Positions 24,473-33,611 of a DNA stretch of 47,614 nucleotides are shown here, one piece after another. The notes under the pieces were generated by a model, which made no database searches, was not told the origin of the DNA, and saw nothing but the letters and a program-made list of their open reading frames with translations. Every line of letters begins with the position of its first letter. Position 1 is the first letter of the stretch. A program made the position numbers and the translations under genes. The stretch is taken from positions 1-47,614 of the forward strand of contig JAGTRT010000024.1 of NCBI GenBank assembly GCA_018261895.1, read 5' to 3'. Source of the DNA: Pseudomonadota bacterium. Its GTDB lineage: Bacteria; Pseudomonadota; Gammaproteobacteria; Burkholderiales; Rhodocyclaceae.

Positions 24473-25141
24473 ATGACCCAGGACGAACTCAAACAGGCCG
24501 TCGCCCAGGCCGCCGCCGATTACGTGGCAAAAACGGCACCCGCCGGCAGCATCATCGGCGTCGGCACCGGCTCGACGGCCAATTTCTTCATTGATGCCCT
24601 GGCGCCGCTCAAGGACAAATACAAGGGCGCCGTGGCCAGCTCCGAAGCCACCCGCAAGCGCCTTGAAGGGCATGGTTTTGCCGTGCTCGACCTCAACGAC
24701 GTGAGCGACATCCCCGTCTATGTCGACGGGGCCGACGAAATCGACGCCGGCCTCAACATGATCAAGGGCGGCGGTGGTGCGCTGACACGCGAAAAGATCG
24801 TTGCCGCCGTGGCCCGCGAATTCGTCTGCATCTGCGACGCGAGCAAGCTGGTCGACACCATGGGCAAGTTCCCGCTGCCGGTCGAGGTCATCCCCATGGC
24901 CAAGGCCCACGTCGCCCGCGAACTGGTCAAGCTGGGCGGACAGCCGAAGGAGCGCGCCGGTTTCGTGACCGACAACGGCAACGTCATCCTCGACGTTCAC
25001 GGCCTGTTGATCACCGACCCGAAAGGCCTCGAAGCCAGCATCAACCAGATCACCGGCGTCGTCACCAACGGCCTGTTCGCCGTGCGCCCGGCCAACCTGC
25101 TGCTGCTGGCCACGGCGGACGGCGTGCGTACCTTGCGCTGA
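24473..25141 (+). CDS. rpiA: ribose-5-phosphate isomerase A
   Basis: 222 residues from ATG 24473, with CAGGAG upstream; the 24 in-frame upstream codons lack family resemblance. It interconverts ribose-5-phosphate and ribulose-5-phosphate in the pentose-phosphate pathway. Conserved stretches are [45 protein letters not shown] with the catalytic Asp, and [15 protein letters not shown] with the active-site Glu and Lys. The length matches the family. It is followed by repeat R8 and a patatin gene. Confidence 0.96.
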   Translation: MTQDELKQAVAQAAADYVAKTAPAGSIIGVGTGSTANFFIDALAPLKDKYKGAVASSEATRKRLEGHGFAVLDLNDVSDIPVYVDGADEIDAGLNMIKGGGGALTREKIVAAVAREFVCICDASKLVDTMGKFPLPVEVIPMAKAHVARELVKLGGQPKERAGFVTDNGNVILDVHGLLITDPKGLEASINQITGVVTNGLFAVRPANLLLLATADGVRTLR

Positions 25142-25156
25142 GCCAGCCGGGGTGAG

Positions 25157-25194
25157 GATTTCAATTTTGGGCATTTTTTCCGGTTGACCGTGAG
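25157..25194 (+). repeat. dispersed bipartite repeat, copy R8 (best match to consensus)
   Basis: Reads GATTTCAATTTTGGGC, then ATTTTTT, then CCGGTTGACCGTGAG. It directly abuts the ATG of the patatin gene and replaces any ordinary ribosome-binding site. Confidence 0.92.
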
Positions 25195-26232
25195 ATGCCC
25201 GCACACACAGGTAAAACGACTCCGCTGAACCTCGCCCTGCAGGGCGGCGGTGCGCACGGGGCGTTCACCTGGGGCGTACTCGACGCCTTGCTCGAGGATT
25301 CGGCCTTCACCTTCGAAGGCGTCAGCGGGACGAGCGCCGGGGCGATGAATGCCTTGTGCCTGGCGCACGGCCTGATGATCGGCGGGCGCGATGGCGCCCG
25401 CGAGACACTGGCGCGCTTCTGGACGAGCGTCGCCGCGAGTTCGCCCTTCGCCGGCGCCAGCGAGGGCAACGGTGAGGTCAGCCCGGTCCTCAAGCTCATG
25501 CTGCAATGGACCACGCACCTGAGCCCCGAGCAGATCAATCCCTTCGATCTCAACCCGCTGCGCGACATCATCGAGGCGCAGTTCGACTTCGAGCGCCTGC
25601 GCCGCTCGTCGCCGGTCCAGCTATTCATCGCCGCCACGCACGCCAACTCCGGCAAGCTGCGCCTCTTCCGCAACGCCGAGCTGACGACCGACACGCTGCT
25701 CGCCTCGGCCTGCCTGCCGACCATCCACCGCTCCGTGGTCATCGACGGCGAACCCTACTGGGACGGCGGCTACAGCGCCAACCCGGCGGTGTTTCCGCTG
25801 GCCTACCAGTGCCGCTCGGCCGACATTCTGCTCGTCCTGCTCACCCCCCTGCGCTACGCCGAAACGCCGGTCACGGCCGACGATATCCGCCAGCGCCTGC
25901 TCGAACTCTCCTTCAATTCCACCTTCCTGCGCGAGATGCGGATGTTCGCCCACCTGCGCGAAGAGGTTGGCGGCAGCGGGCTCGGCCATCGCCTGCTCCG
26001 CTGGCTGCCCGTCGGCCGGCTCGAACGGCGCGTCGCCGAGCTGCGCTTCCACGCCATCAGCGCCGACGCGGTCCTCGGGGAATTGCCGCCCGGCAGCAAG
26101 CTCAGCGTCAACCTGCCCTTCTTCGAAAACCTCCGCGACCGGGGCCGCGAACATGCCCGGCACTGGCTGGATACCTATCGCAACAAGGTCGGCCGGCAAG
26201 CGACGCTCGATCTCGGCCAGCTGTTCTATTGA
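25195..26232 (+). CDS. patatin-like phospholipase
   Basis: 345 residues. Patatin lipases use a Ser-Asp dyad: here GGGAHG (residues 17-22, oxyanion hole), GTSAG with nucleophile Ser47, and DGG with Asp190. The opening LNLALQGGGAHGAFTWGVLD is typical of the RssA/YchK-like group. No signal peptide is visible, so it is probably cytoplasmic or membrane-peripheral. The ATG sits directly after repeat R8, with no good Shine-Dalgarno sequence. The family's N-terminus usually begins about ten residues before GGGAHG, which supports this start. Confidence 0.9.
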   Translation: MPAHTGKTTPLNLALQGGGAHGAFTWGVLDALLEDSAFTFEGVSGTSAGAMNALCLAHGLMIGGRDGARETLARFWTSVAASSPFAGASEGNGEVSPVLKLMLQWTTHLSPEQINPFDLNPLRDIIEAQFDFERLRRSSPVQLFIAATHANSGKLRLFRNAELTTDTLLASACLPTIHRSVVIDGEPYWDGGYSANPAVFPLAYQCRSADILLVLLTPLRYAETPVTADDIRQRLLELSFNSTFLREMRMFAHLREEVGGSGLGHRLLRWLPVGRLERRVAELRFHAISADAVLGELPPGSKLSVNLPFFENLRDRGREHARHWLDTYRNKVGRQATLDLGQLFY

Positions 26233-26367
26233 GCGATTGCCGATGGCATGGGCTGACGGGGAGCGCCATTGCGCGCCCCAAACTAAAAATATTTGATAAA
26301 AATCGGGCTTCAAGGGGATACTGAACCTTGCTGCCTTGGCTCCGGCCATCGACTCAAGGAATTCACC

Positions 26368-27525
26368 ATGATCCCCCCTGCCCATCAACCGACCCGCAAG
26401 ACAATCCTGGTCGTTGATGACACCCCGTTCAACCTGACGCTGATGTCGGCGGTCCTCAAGAAGGAATACGACGTCAGGGAAGCGGCGTCCGGACCGCAGG
26501 CGCTGGCGATGCTCGACAGCGACCCGCTGCCGGATCTCATCCTGCTCGACATCATGATGCCGGCGATGGATGGTTACGAAGTGTGCTCCCAGCTCAAGGC
26601 CAGCCCGCGCACCGCCGGCATTCCGGTCATTTTCCTGACGGCCAACGTTTCCATCGACGACGAGGAAAAGGGCTTCGACCTCGGCGCCGTCGATTACATC
26701 ACCAAGCCGATCAAGCAGAAGGTCGTCCTGGCGCGCATCCGGACCCACCTGCAACTCAAGGCCTCGGCGGATTTCCTGGAAGACAAGGCCGTCTTCCTGG
26801 CCAACGAAGTCGCCCGACGCTCGGCGGAAATCGAGGCGATCCAGGACGTGACCATCATGGCCATGGCCTCGCTGGCCGAAACGCGCGACAACGAAACGGG
26901 CAACCACATCCGGCGCACGCAGTTCTACGTCCAGGCGCTGGCCGAGCAACTGCGACATCACCCCCGATTTACGAGCTTCCTGAACGATCACACGATCAAT
27001 CTGCTGTTCAAGTCGGCGCCGCTGCACGACATCGGCAAGGTCGGCATTCCCGATCACATCCTGCTCAAGCCGGGACGCTTCACGCCGGAAGAGTTCGAGG
27101 TCATGAAGACGCACACGACGCTCGGGCGCGACGCCATCGCGACGGCCGAGGCGAGGCTCGGCGTCAATGTCGAATTCCTGACCTACGCCAAGGAAATCGC
27201 CTACAGCCATCAGGAAAAATGGAATGGCAGCGGCTACCCGGAAGGGCTGGCCGGCGACGCCATCCCGATCTCCGCCCGCCTCATGGCCGTCGCCGACGTT
27301 TACGACGCCCTGATCAGCCGGCGCCCTTACAAGGAGCCGATGCCGCACGACAAGGCCGTACAGCTCATTGCCGATGGCCGCGGCACGCATTTCGATCCGG
27401 ACATTGTCGATGCCTTCCTTGCCGTCAAGGATGCATTTTTTGCCATCGCCCAGCGCTACGTCGACTCCGAGGCGGACATCGAGGAAAAGACAAGAATGAT
27501 CGCCCGCGCCCTGGCCGGTCACTGA
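26368..27525 (+). CDS. response regulator with HD-GYP c-di-GMP phosphodiesterase domain
   Basis: 385 residues from ATG 26368 (AAGGA upstream). The N-terminal receiver has Asp61 in LILLDIMMPAMDGYE and Lys113 in YITKPIK. The C-terminal HD-GYP domain has the metal-binding pair His220-Asp221 in LHDIGKVGIPDHILLKPG and the GYP loop HQEKWNGSGYPEGL. HD-GYP enzymes hydrolyse c-di-GMP. It precedes a PhnD-like binding protein and a hybrid kinase that could phosphorylate it; the three genes share a strand with gaps of about 84 and 18 bases. Confidence 0.92.
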   Translation: MIPPAHQPTRKTILVVDDTPFNLTLMSAVLKKEYDVREAASGPQALAMLDSDPLPDLILLDIMMPAMDGYEVCSQLKASPRTAGIPVIFLTANVSIDDEEKGFDLGAVDYITKPIKQKVVLARIRTHLQLKASADFLEDKAVFLANEVARRSAEIEAIQDVTIMAMASLAETRDNETGNHIRRTQFYVQALAEQLRHHPRFTSFLNDHTINLLFKSAPLHDIGKVGIPDHILLKPGRFTPEEFEVMKTHTTLGRDAIATAEARLGVNVEFLTYAKEIAYSHQEKWNGSGYPEGLAGDAIPISARLMAVADVYDALISRRPYKEPMPHDKAVQLIADGRGTHFDPDIVDAFLAVKDAFFAIAQRYVDSEADIEEKTRMIARALAGH

Positions 27526-27609
27526 AGCGGCGGATCGCCGCATTGTATTTGGGCCAGTAATCTATAAAATCCACAAATACAACAAATTTCTTATCGGGGA
27601 GCCAGTCCC

Positions 27610-28449
27610 ATGCGTCACTTCATTCTGTGCTGCGCCACCGCCCTTGCCTTCATCACCAGCAGCTTCGCCGACGAGGCCCCGGTCTACCGGTTTTCACCGG
27701 TGAACCAGTGGGACATCAACAAGACGGCGGCTTACTGGAATCCGATCATCAACTACGTGTCGGAAAAGAGCGGCGTCAAGTTGCAACTCAAGATTGGCCG
27801 CACTTCGGCGGATACGACAAGCTACGTCCTGGCGCAGGAAGTCGAATTCGTCTTCACCAACCACCTGTTCAGCCCGGAGCGTGAAAAGCTCGGCTGGAAG
27901 GTCTTCGGCCGCCGGCAGGCGCCGCCCCTGCGCGCCCAGATCGCCGTGCCGGCCGATTCGCCGATCACGCGCCTCGAGGAACTGAAGGGCGAGGAGGTTT
28001 CCTTCGCCGGCCCGGAAGCCTTCATCGGCTACAAGGTGCCCTACGCTCATCTGCTGTCGAAAGGCATCGACGTCAAGGTCGTCTTCGGCGGCAACCAGAA
28101 TGCCGCCTTCGCCCAGATGTTTGCCGGAAAATCCAAGGCCGTCGGCAGCAATTCGCAGCTGATACAGGGCTACGTCTTCCGGGAGAAGAAGGCGTTCCGC
28201 ATCCTCTGGTCTTCCGAGGAATACCATGACCTGGCGCTCATGGCGTCGAGCAAGGTGCCGGAAAAAGACCTCAAGGCGGTCGCCAGCGCCTTCCATCGCA
28301 TGAACCTCGACGCCCGGGGCCGCGACATCCTGGCCCGCGCAACGCGCGAAGTGGGCCTCAACGACGACGCCTACTTCGTCCCGGCCAGCCTGGCCGATTA
28401 CGCCAACTACCGGAAGTTCTATCAGTCCGCGCCGGCCGTACTCCGCTAG
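27610..28449 (+). CDS. PhnD-like periplasmic binding protein, probable sensor partner
   Basis: 279 residues with a signal peptide (FILCCATALAFITSSFAD). It resembles PhnD/phosphate-phosphonate-type substrate-binding proteins: YRFSPVNQWDINKTAAYWNPI at the start of the mature part, later ELKGEEVSFAGPEAFIGYK and VVFGGNQNAAFAQMFAGKSK. No ABC permease or ATPase follows; a hybrid histidine kinase starts 18 bases downstream. A role in presenting a ligand to that kinase is therefore more likely than transport. The ligand is unknown; an oxyanion is a guess from the family. Confidence 0.82.
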   Translation: MRHFILCCATALAFITSSFADEAPVYRFSPVNQWDINKTAAYWNPIINYVSEKSGVKLQLKIGRTSADTTSYVLAQEVEFVFTNHLFSPEREKLGWKVFGRRQAPPLRAQIAVPADSPITRLEELKGEEVSFAGPEAFIGYKVPYAHLLSKGIDVKVVFGGNQNAAFAQMFAGKSKAVGSNSQLIQGYVFREKKAFRILWSSEEYHDLALMASSKVPEKDLKAVASAFHRMNLDARGRDILARATREVGLNDDAYFVPASLADYANYRKFYQSAPAVLR

Positions 28450-28467
28450 CCGAGGCGGCAATTGCCC

Positions 28468-30510
28468 ATGAAATCCCTGCTCGCCCGACTGCTGCCCGAG
28501 ACCCTGGTTGCCCGGGTCTATTGGCTGTATTCGGCGACGCTGCTGCTCTTCATCGGCATCGGGCTGGCGCTGTTCTACCAGGCGCAGATCCGGGTCAGCG
28601 TTCAGGATGCGCAGGATTCGTCGAGCATGATGATCGAGGTGGTCGCCCAGGTCATCTCGGAAAGCGCCGTGATCGGCGATTACGACACGATCAACCGCAC
28701 CCTGGAACGCACCATCGCCAGTTCGCAGTTCGATTCGGCCTCGTTCATTGACCTGAATGGCGGCGTCATCCGTGTCGACAACAGGGAAAAGCCCCTGACC
28801 GTACCGCCTGACTGGCTGCATGAAAACATCGCCAGGCAGCTTTACGACGTGAATCGCAACATCTCGACGGGCGGGATCGACTACGGCGTCCTGCGCCTGA
28901 CCTTCGCCGTCGACCGGATTGCCGGTGCCATCTGGGAGCTGGTGCTGACCGCATCGGCGCTCGCCATCGCCGGTTTTGCTGGCGGCCTGCTGCTCATCTG
29001 GTTTCCGCTCAAGCACTGGCTCAGCGCGCTCGACCGGATTCGCCATTTCGAGCAGCAATCCGCCGAAAAAGGCGGGGTCGAGGCCCTTTCCCCGGCCGAT
29101 GTGCCGCTCGAGTTTCGTCCCACATTCGAATTGCTGAGCCGCACCGCCGGCAGCCTGCGCAACGAACTCGCGTCGCGGGAAAAAGCCCTGATCGCCCTGC
29201 GCGAACTGCTGTCCGGCCTCGGCCACATGCAGGACGGCAATGCGCCGGTGAGCGACGGCGACATCGCCGAACTGACCGCCTCGATCACCCGCATGGTCAA
29301 CGAACGCGAGGCGATTCGCCTGGCCATGACGGAAGCGCGCGACGCGGCGGAGGCGGCCAACCGGGCGAAAAGCGAGTTCCTGGCCAACATGAGCCACGAA
29401 ATCCGGACGCCGATGAACGGCATCATCGGCATGACCAACCTGACCCTCGATACCGAACTGAGCAGCGAGCAGCGCGACTATCTGGAAACCGTCAAATCGT
29501 CGGCCGGCGCCTTGCTCAACATCATCAACGACATCCTCGATTTTTCGAAGATTGAGGCCGGCAAGCTCAGCATCGAGACCATCACCTTCGACCTCCCGGA
29601 AGTCGTCGCCGACATCATGCGCCCCCTCGCCTACCAGCGGGGAGAGAAGCCGCTGGAACTGAAATGCACGATCCGGGAAGGCGTCCCGCGCATGGTCCAG
29701 GGCGACCCGCTGCGGCTCCGCCAGGTGCTGCTCAACCTGCTCGGCAACGCCATCAAGTTCACCGACCACGGCGAGGTCGAGCTGGCCGTCGACGCCACCC
29801 GGCTGGAGAACGGCCAGGCGACGCTGCATTTTGCCGTGCGCGACACCGGCGTCGGCATTCCGCCGGAAAAGCAGGCGCACATCTTCGAAGCCTTCGCGCA
29901 GGAGGACAGCTCGACCAGCCGGCGTTTCGGCGGCACCGGGCTGGGCCTGACCATTTCGCGCCAGCTCGTCGTCCTCATGGGCGGCCGCATCTGGCTGGAC
30001 AGCACGCCGGGACTGGGCAGCACCTTTCATTTCTCGATTGACCTGCCCGTCGCCGATGCGCCGGCGGCCGATCACCAGTCTGACGAAGCCGAGAAGGCCC
30101 GCGCCCTGGCCGAGGGCAATGCCCAAGTGCTGCTCGTCGAGGACAATCGGGTCAACCAGAAACTGGCAACCGCCCTGCTGGCGCGCAAGGGCTATCGCGT
30201 CACGCTGGCCGAAAACGGCGCCAGCGCGCTGGCCTTGATCCAGGCCGGCGAAGTCCCGTTCGACGTGGTGCTGATGGACATGCAGATGCCGGTCATGGAC
30301 GGCCTCGAAGCCACCCGGCAGATCCGCCGCTTCGAAGCGGACAGCGGCCGCCAGCGCCTGCCCATCGTGGCCATGACGGCGAACGCCATGCAGGGCGACC
30401 GCGAAGCCTGCGTGGCCGCGGGCATGGACGACTACATTTCCAAGCCGATCCGGGCCGATGAACTCTACGCCCTGATCGCCCGCCTGCTCACCCCGAACAC
30501 GCCGGCTTGA
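28468..30510 (+). CDS. membrane-bound hybrid sensor histidine kinase
   Basis: 680 residues from ATG 28468 (an in-frame TTG at 28462 has GAGG nearer and is possible). Two membrane helices (about 16-38 and 158-180) flank a periplasmic sensor of about 120 residues. Then come a short linker, HisKA with His310 in [19 protein letters not shown], an HATPase ([33 protein letters not shown]) and a receiver with Asp604 in [13 protein letters not shown]. Co-localisation with a PhnD-like protein suggests that the periplasmic loop reads the binding protein. The HD-GYP regulator upstream is the likely output. Confidence 0.92.
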   Translation: MKSLLARLLPETLVARVYWLYSATLLLFIGIGLALFYQAQIRVSVQDAQDSSSMMIEVVAQVISESAVIGDYDTINRTLERTIASSQFDSASFIDLNGGVIRVDNREKPLTVPPDWLHENIARQLYDVNRNISTGGIDYGVLRLTFAVDRIAGAIWELVLTASALAIAGFAGGLLLIWFPLKHWLSALDRIRHFEQQSAEKGGVEALSPADVPLEFRPTFELLSRTAGSLRNELASREKALIALRELLSGLGHMQDGNAPVSDGDIAELTASITRMVNEREAIRLAMTEARDAAEAANRAKSEFLANMSHEIRTPMNGIIGMTNLTLDTELSSEQRDYLETVKSSAGALLNIINDILDFSKIEAGKLSIETITFDLPEVVADIMRPLAYQRGEKPLELKCTIREGVPRMVQGDPLRLRQVLLNLLGNAIKFTDHGEVELAVDATRLENGQATLHFAVRDTGVGIPPEKQAHIFEAFAQEDSSTSRRFGGTGLGLTISRQLVVLMGGRIWLDSTPGLGSTFHFSIDLPVADAPAADHQSDEAEKARALAEGNAQVLLVEDNRVNQKLATALLARKGYRVTLAENGASALALIQAGEVPFDVVLMDMQMPVMDGLEATRQIRRFEADSGRQRLPIVAMTANAMQGDREACVAAGMDDYISKPIRADELYALIARLLTPNTPA

Positions 30511-30542
30511 CGACCGACCGGGCGGCCAGCCGCCCGCGCGGG

Positions 30543-30580
30543 GATTTCCATTTTGGGCATTTTTTCCGGTTGACCGTCAA
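30543..30580 (+). repeat. dispersed bipartite repeat, copy R9
   Basis: Reads GATTTCCATTTTGGGC, then ATTTTTT, then CCGGTTGACCGTCAA. It lies in the convergent gap between the hybrid kinase and the EAL-CBS-GGDEF gene. Confidence 0.9.
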
Positions 30581-30613
30581 ATCGCCGCCAACGGCGAAGA
30601 CAAGCGCCCAGGA

Positions 30614-32467
30614 TCAGTGCGCGAGCCCGCCCATCGCAACCAGCGCCTCGCCATGGCCGACCCGGCGACGCTCGACGAAGAAGCTCCCGCCGGAAGGTTC
30701 GTGCGTCGGGTCCTTGAGCTTTTTCTTGGCCTGCTTCTTGGCGGCGGCGGCCGCTGCGGCCACCTCGCGGTGCGATTCGCATTCGCCCGGACCGACCTTG
30801 ACGGCGCCGATGGACAGGGTCGGCAAGGCCTGGAAGCTGAGTTCGCCGCGCCGGTTCTCGGCCATGTAGCCGCCGCGCAACCGCTCATCGACGCCGAGCA
30901 TGTTGCCCATGGCCAGCGAAAAGGCGCTGATGATCTGCCAGCAGCGAATCTCCCAGTCGTCGCTCTGGAAGACGACGAAGAAATCGTCGCCGCCAATATG
31001 GCCGACGAAATCCGCCTGCCGATCCGTCGCTTCGCAGATCAGCCGGGCCAGGGTCTGGATCACATCGTCGCCGCGCCGGTAGCCGAAGGCATCGTTGAAC
31101 GGCTTGAAGTTGTCGATATCCACGTAGGCCGCGACAAACGGGCGCCCGGTCTCGAGCATGCGGTCGACGTGGGCGTTGATCGGCACGTTGCCCGGCAGCT
31201 GGGTCAGCGGATTGGCGTAACGCGCCGCGCTGATCTGCATTTCGGTGATCATCGCCATGAGGTCGTGGCTGCTGCCAACGCCGAGATAGCGCCCCTGCTC
31301 GGTGATGATGAAGCCGTCAAACAGGTAGTGCTTGGGCGCCATCGCCAGCATCATGGCGAGTTCCTGGATCGTCGCGTGCTGATCGACGACGAGCGGCGCA
31401 TGGTCCATGAATAACTCGCAGCTCTTCCGTCCGAACAACTCCTTGCGGAAAGGCCGGGCGAAGCGGTCGATCATGCTGTGCCGGTTGATCATGCCGACCG
31501 GCTGATAGCCCTGAACGACGGGCAGGACATCGAGGTCCGGCTCGGCCTCGAAACGGACGATCACCTCGGCGTTGCTGGCGCTCATGGCGACCGGCTCGAT
31601 GGTCCGCGCCAGATTGCGCGCCGTCGGCAGCTGACCGGGGCCGCCGGTCATCGGCGACAGGGCGTTCGACTGCTTGTCGAGCACGCCCGAAATGTTGTCC
31701 CTGAGCCGCCGAATCGGGTGGCTCTCCGGCTTGGCAATCAGGTAGCCCTGACCGCAGGCAATGCCCATGTCGCGCAGGCAGGCGAAATCCTCGCTGCGCT
31801 CGATCCCCTCGGCGACCAGCGAGGCATTGCAGATTTCGGCCAGGTCCTGCATGGCGCGGACGAAATGGAACTTGATGCGGTCGTCGGCGATGCCGTGGAT
31901 GAAGTGCTTGTCGATCTTGACGAACTCGGGGCGCAACTCCGACCACATGCGCAAGTTGGCAAACCCTTCGCCCAGATCGTCGATGGCGAATTGGAAGCCG
32001 CGCCCGCGGTAATGCTGGAGCGCCTCGAGAATGCCCGGCATGTCGCCGATCTTCTGATTCTCGGTCAACTCGATCACGATGCGGTTCGGCGCGATGCCCA
32101 GCGCGGAGAGCAGATCGCGCATCGGTTCGCCCATCAGCCGATCATCGGTCAGGCAGCACGGCGAAACGTTGAGGAACAGCCGCCCGGTCAGACGCTGCGC
32201 GGCAAAGGCGTACAGGCTGGCCTCCCGGCAGGCATGTTCGAGCTCCTGCGTCAGTTCGTTGCGCGACGCGGCACCGAACAACTGGTCGGGAAACTGCAGG
32301 CAACTGCCCTCCGGGCCGCGAATCAAGGCCTCGTAGCCCAGTATGGCCCGCACGCGAAAATCGAGTATCGGCTGAAAAACGGGGAAAAGCAGTCCGTCGG
32401 CCATGATTCGCCGCAGTTCTGCGGCCTCGTCGTCGATCAGCACAATCATGGGAAACATCCACGGCAA
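30614..32467 (-). CDS. EAL-CBS-GGDEF protein (c-di-GMP turnover, variant GGDDF site)
   Basis: 617 residues, no membrane helix. Domain order is unusual: EAL first, with EAL at 46-48, NVSP, ELTEN, IDDLGEG, KIDKHFI and VAEGIE all retained. A CBS-like pair follows at about 300-440 (PLVVDQHATIQELAMMLA). GGDEF is last, with GGDDF at 492-496 and an RxxD inhibitory site (RQAD) five residues before it. The EAL part looks active; the E-to-D change in the cyclase signature leaves diguanylate cyclase activity uncertain. The tail is Ala/Lys-rich. An in-frame ATG at 32449 could be the start. Confidence 0.9.
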   Translation of the reverse strand: MPWMFPMIVLIDDEAAELRRIMADGLLFPVFQPILDFRVRAILGYEALIRGPEGSCLQFPDQLFGAASRNELTQELEHACREASLYAFAAQRLTGRLFLNVSPCCLTDDRLMGEPMRDLLSALGIAPNRIVIELTENQKIGDMPGILEALQHYRGRGFQFAIDDLGEGFANLRMWSELRPEFVKIDKHFIHGIADDRIKFHFVRAMQDLAEICNASLVAEGIERSEDFACLRDMGIACGQGYLIAKPESHPIRRLRDNISGVLDKQSNALSPMTGGPGQLPTARNLARTIEPVAMSASNAEVIVRFEAEPDLDVLPVVQGYQPVGMINRHSMIDRFARPFRKELFGRKSCELFMDHAPLVVDQHATIQELAMMLAMAPKHYLFDGFIITEQGRYLGVGSSHDLMAMITEMQISAARYANPLTQLPGNVPINAHVDRMLETGRPFVAAYVDIDNFKPFNDAFGYRRGDDVIQTLARLICEATDRQADFVGHIGGDDFFVVFQSDDWEIRCWQIISAFSLAMGNMLGVDERLRGGYMAENRRGELSFQALPTLSIGAVKVGPGECESHREVAAAAAAAKKQAKKKLKDPTHEPSGGSFFVERRRVGHGEALVAMGGLAH

Positions 32468-32593
32468 TTTGTCCCGATATTTTAAGAATGGGATATTTCA
32501 AAAATTTGACACCGCCAACCGACGCCTGGCCGTCATCTTCCCGCAACATGGCACCGACATGCTGATACGCATCCTCGACACCCGGAGCTTGCG

Positions 32594-32836
32594 ATGACCG
32601 AAACCCTGTTTTGCTACTGCTGCCGCGTCCATCACGACAAGAGCCAGATGCGCCGCTACCCGACCCGCCAGGGCTACCGCTGGCGCTGCCTGCGCAGTAT
32701 CGAGGCCGCCGCCAGCAGTCTGCGGGAACGCGAAGCCTTCGGACAAAAGCAGTCGGCGCTCAACCGGGAAGCGGCCCGCGAAGCCGCCGAACGTGGCCTG
32801 CGCCTGCGCCGCATGCTGATGGCCGCCCCCGGCTGA
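32594..32836 (+). CDS. small Cys-containing protein of unknown function
   Basis: 80 residues. The N-terminus FCYCCRVHHDKSQMRRYP and then GYRWRC place cysteines at 7, 9, 10 and 32 with His13-His14 nearby, which could bind zinc. The rest is an Arg/Glu/Ala-rich helix. I do not recognise a named family, but the layout looks like a conserved betaproteobacterial hypothetical. The GNAT gene starts four bases after its stop, so the two are probably co-transcribed. Confidence 0.6.
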   Translation: MTETLFCYCCRVHHDKSQMRRYPTRQGYRWRCLRSIEAAASSLREREAFGQKQSALNREAAREAAERGLRLRRMLMAAPG

Positions 32837-32840
32837 GCGC

Positions 32841-33290
32841 ATGAAAAACGTTCGCATCGACACGCTGGATGTCAGCAGCCCGGCCCTGCTCGACGCGAGC
32901 CTCACCCTCATCGTCAATGCCTTCGGCGACCCCGAACGCTACGGACTGGAGCGGGTACGGCGCGAACTGAAGAGCGTCGACCCGACCTTCTACCGGCAAT
33001 TTTTCGTCGCCATGGCCGCCGGCAGCATCGTCGGCTTTGGCGGCGTCAAGGCCGCCGACTGGGCCTCGAACACCCACATCCTCTACCTCTCGGCCGTCGC
33101 TCCCGAGCATCGCGGCCAAGGCATCGCCCGCGCCCTGATCAAGGCGCGCATCGACTGGCTGAAAGCGAATTTCGAGCACGGCCGCATTCTGGTATCGGCC
33201 GCCAAGACCAAGCGTTTTCGTGATTTCGGCTTCGCCGCCATCCGCAAAAGCGCCATCGAAGGCCGCCAACTGCTGATTCGCAAATTCTAG
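32841..33290 (+). CDS. GNAT-family acetyltransferase
   Basis: 149 residues with the acetyl-CoA-binding motif A of GNAT enzymes: LYLSAVAPEHRGQGIARALI (Q/RxxGxG/A as HRGQGIA), followed by FRDFGFAAI near the C-terminus. The substrate is unknown. It is co-directional with the small Cys protein, four bases downstream. Its stop codon directly abuts repeat R10. Confidence 0.85.
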   Translation: MKNVRIDTLDVSSPALLDASLTLIVNAFGDPERYGLERVRRELKSVDPTFYRQFFVAMAAGSIVGFGGVKAADWASNTHILYLSAVAPEHRGQGIARALIKARIDWLKANFEHGRILVSAAKTKRFRDFGFAAIRKSAIEGRQLLIRKF

Positions 33291-33328
33291 GATTTCAGTT
33301 TTGGGCCTTTTTTCCGGTTGACCGTGAG
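33291..33328 (+). repeat. dispersed bipartite repeat, copy R10
   Basis: Reads GATTTCAGTTTTGGGC, then CTTTTTT, then CCGGTTGACCGTGAG. It begins at the base after the GNAT stop codon; the remaining spacer to 33440 has no gene. Confidence 0.9.
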
Positions 33329-33440
33329 ATCGACCCAAAACCGCAACCTGCCCTCAAGAAATCCGTCATGCCCCTGCAATATTGACTGGCGATAGTGGAG
33401 TCCAACGACAAGCCAGACACCGGCTGATCAAGGAGAACCC

Positions 33441-33611
33441 ATGGACAAGCAGAACCAGAGTGACATCGCCGCCTTTCCCGAGCTGTTTGACGGACTGGAG
33501 CAATTCATCGACGAGCAGGCCAGCGAACTGAAAAAGGCTGGCGCCTGGCTGTCCGCCTCGGCCCTGGGCGGCGGGATGCTGCTCTACTTCGTCATCAGCA
33601 AGCTGGCCTGA
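33441..33611 (+). CDS. small single-pass membrane protein
   Basis: 56 residues with an excellent ribosome site (AAGGAG, six bases before ATG). The N-terminus is acidic and soluble (MDKQNQSDIAAFPELFDGLE). The C-terminal third is one membrane helix, AGAWLSASALGGGMLLYFVI, ending SKLA. No family is recognised. It is transcribed towards the yggX gene and separated from it by a terminator hairpin. Confidence 0.65.
   Translation: MDKQNQSDIAAFPELFDGLEQFIDEQASELKKAGAWLSASALGGGMLLYFVISKLA

Noticed and set aside
25157..25194. Idea that the TTGACC in the repeat is a -35 promoter box
   Set aside because: No -10 element occurs at 16-18 bases downstream in most copies, and orientation to genes is inconsistent.
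25621..27543. 640-residue minus-strand frame over patatin and HD-GYP genes
   Set aside because: Spans two well-supported genes and the gap between them on the opposite strand, with no recognisable domain.
27694..30126. 810-residue open frame on the minus strand
   Set aside because: It is antisense to the PhnD-like and hybrid-kinase genes and is rich in Asp/Gly/Arg without any domain; a shadow of high-GC codon use.
4186..33328. Idea that the dispersed repeat is an intrinsic terminator or RNA hairpin
   Set aside because: The TCAA/TTGA pairing seen in some copies is lost without compensation in R3 and R6, and there is no GC stem before the T run.
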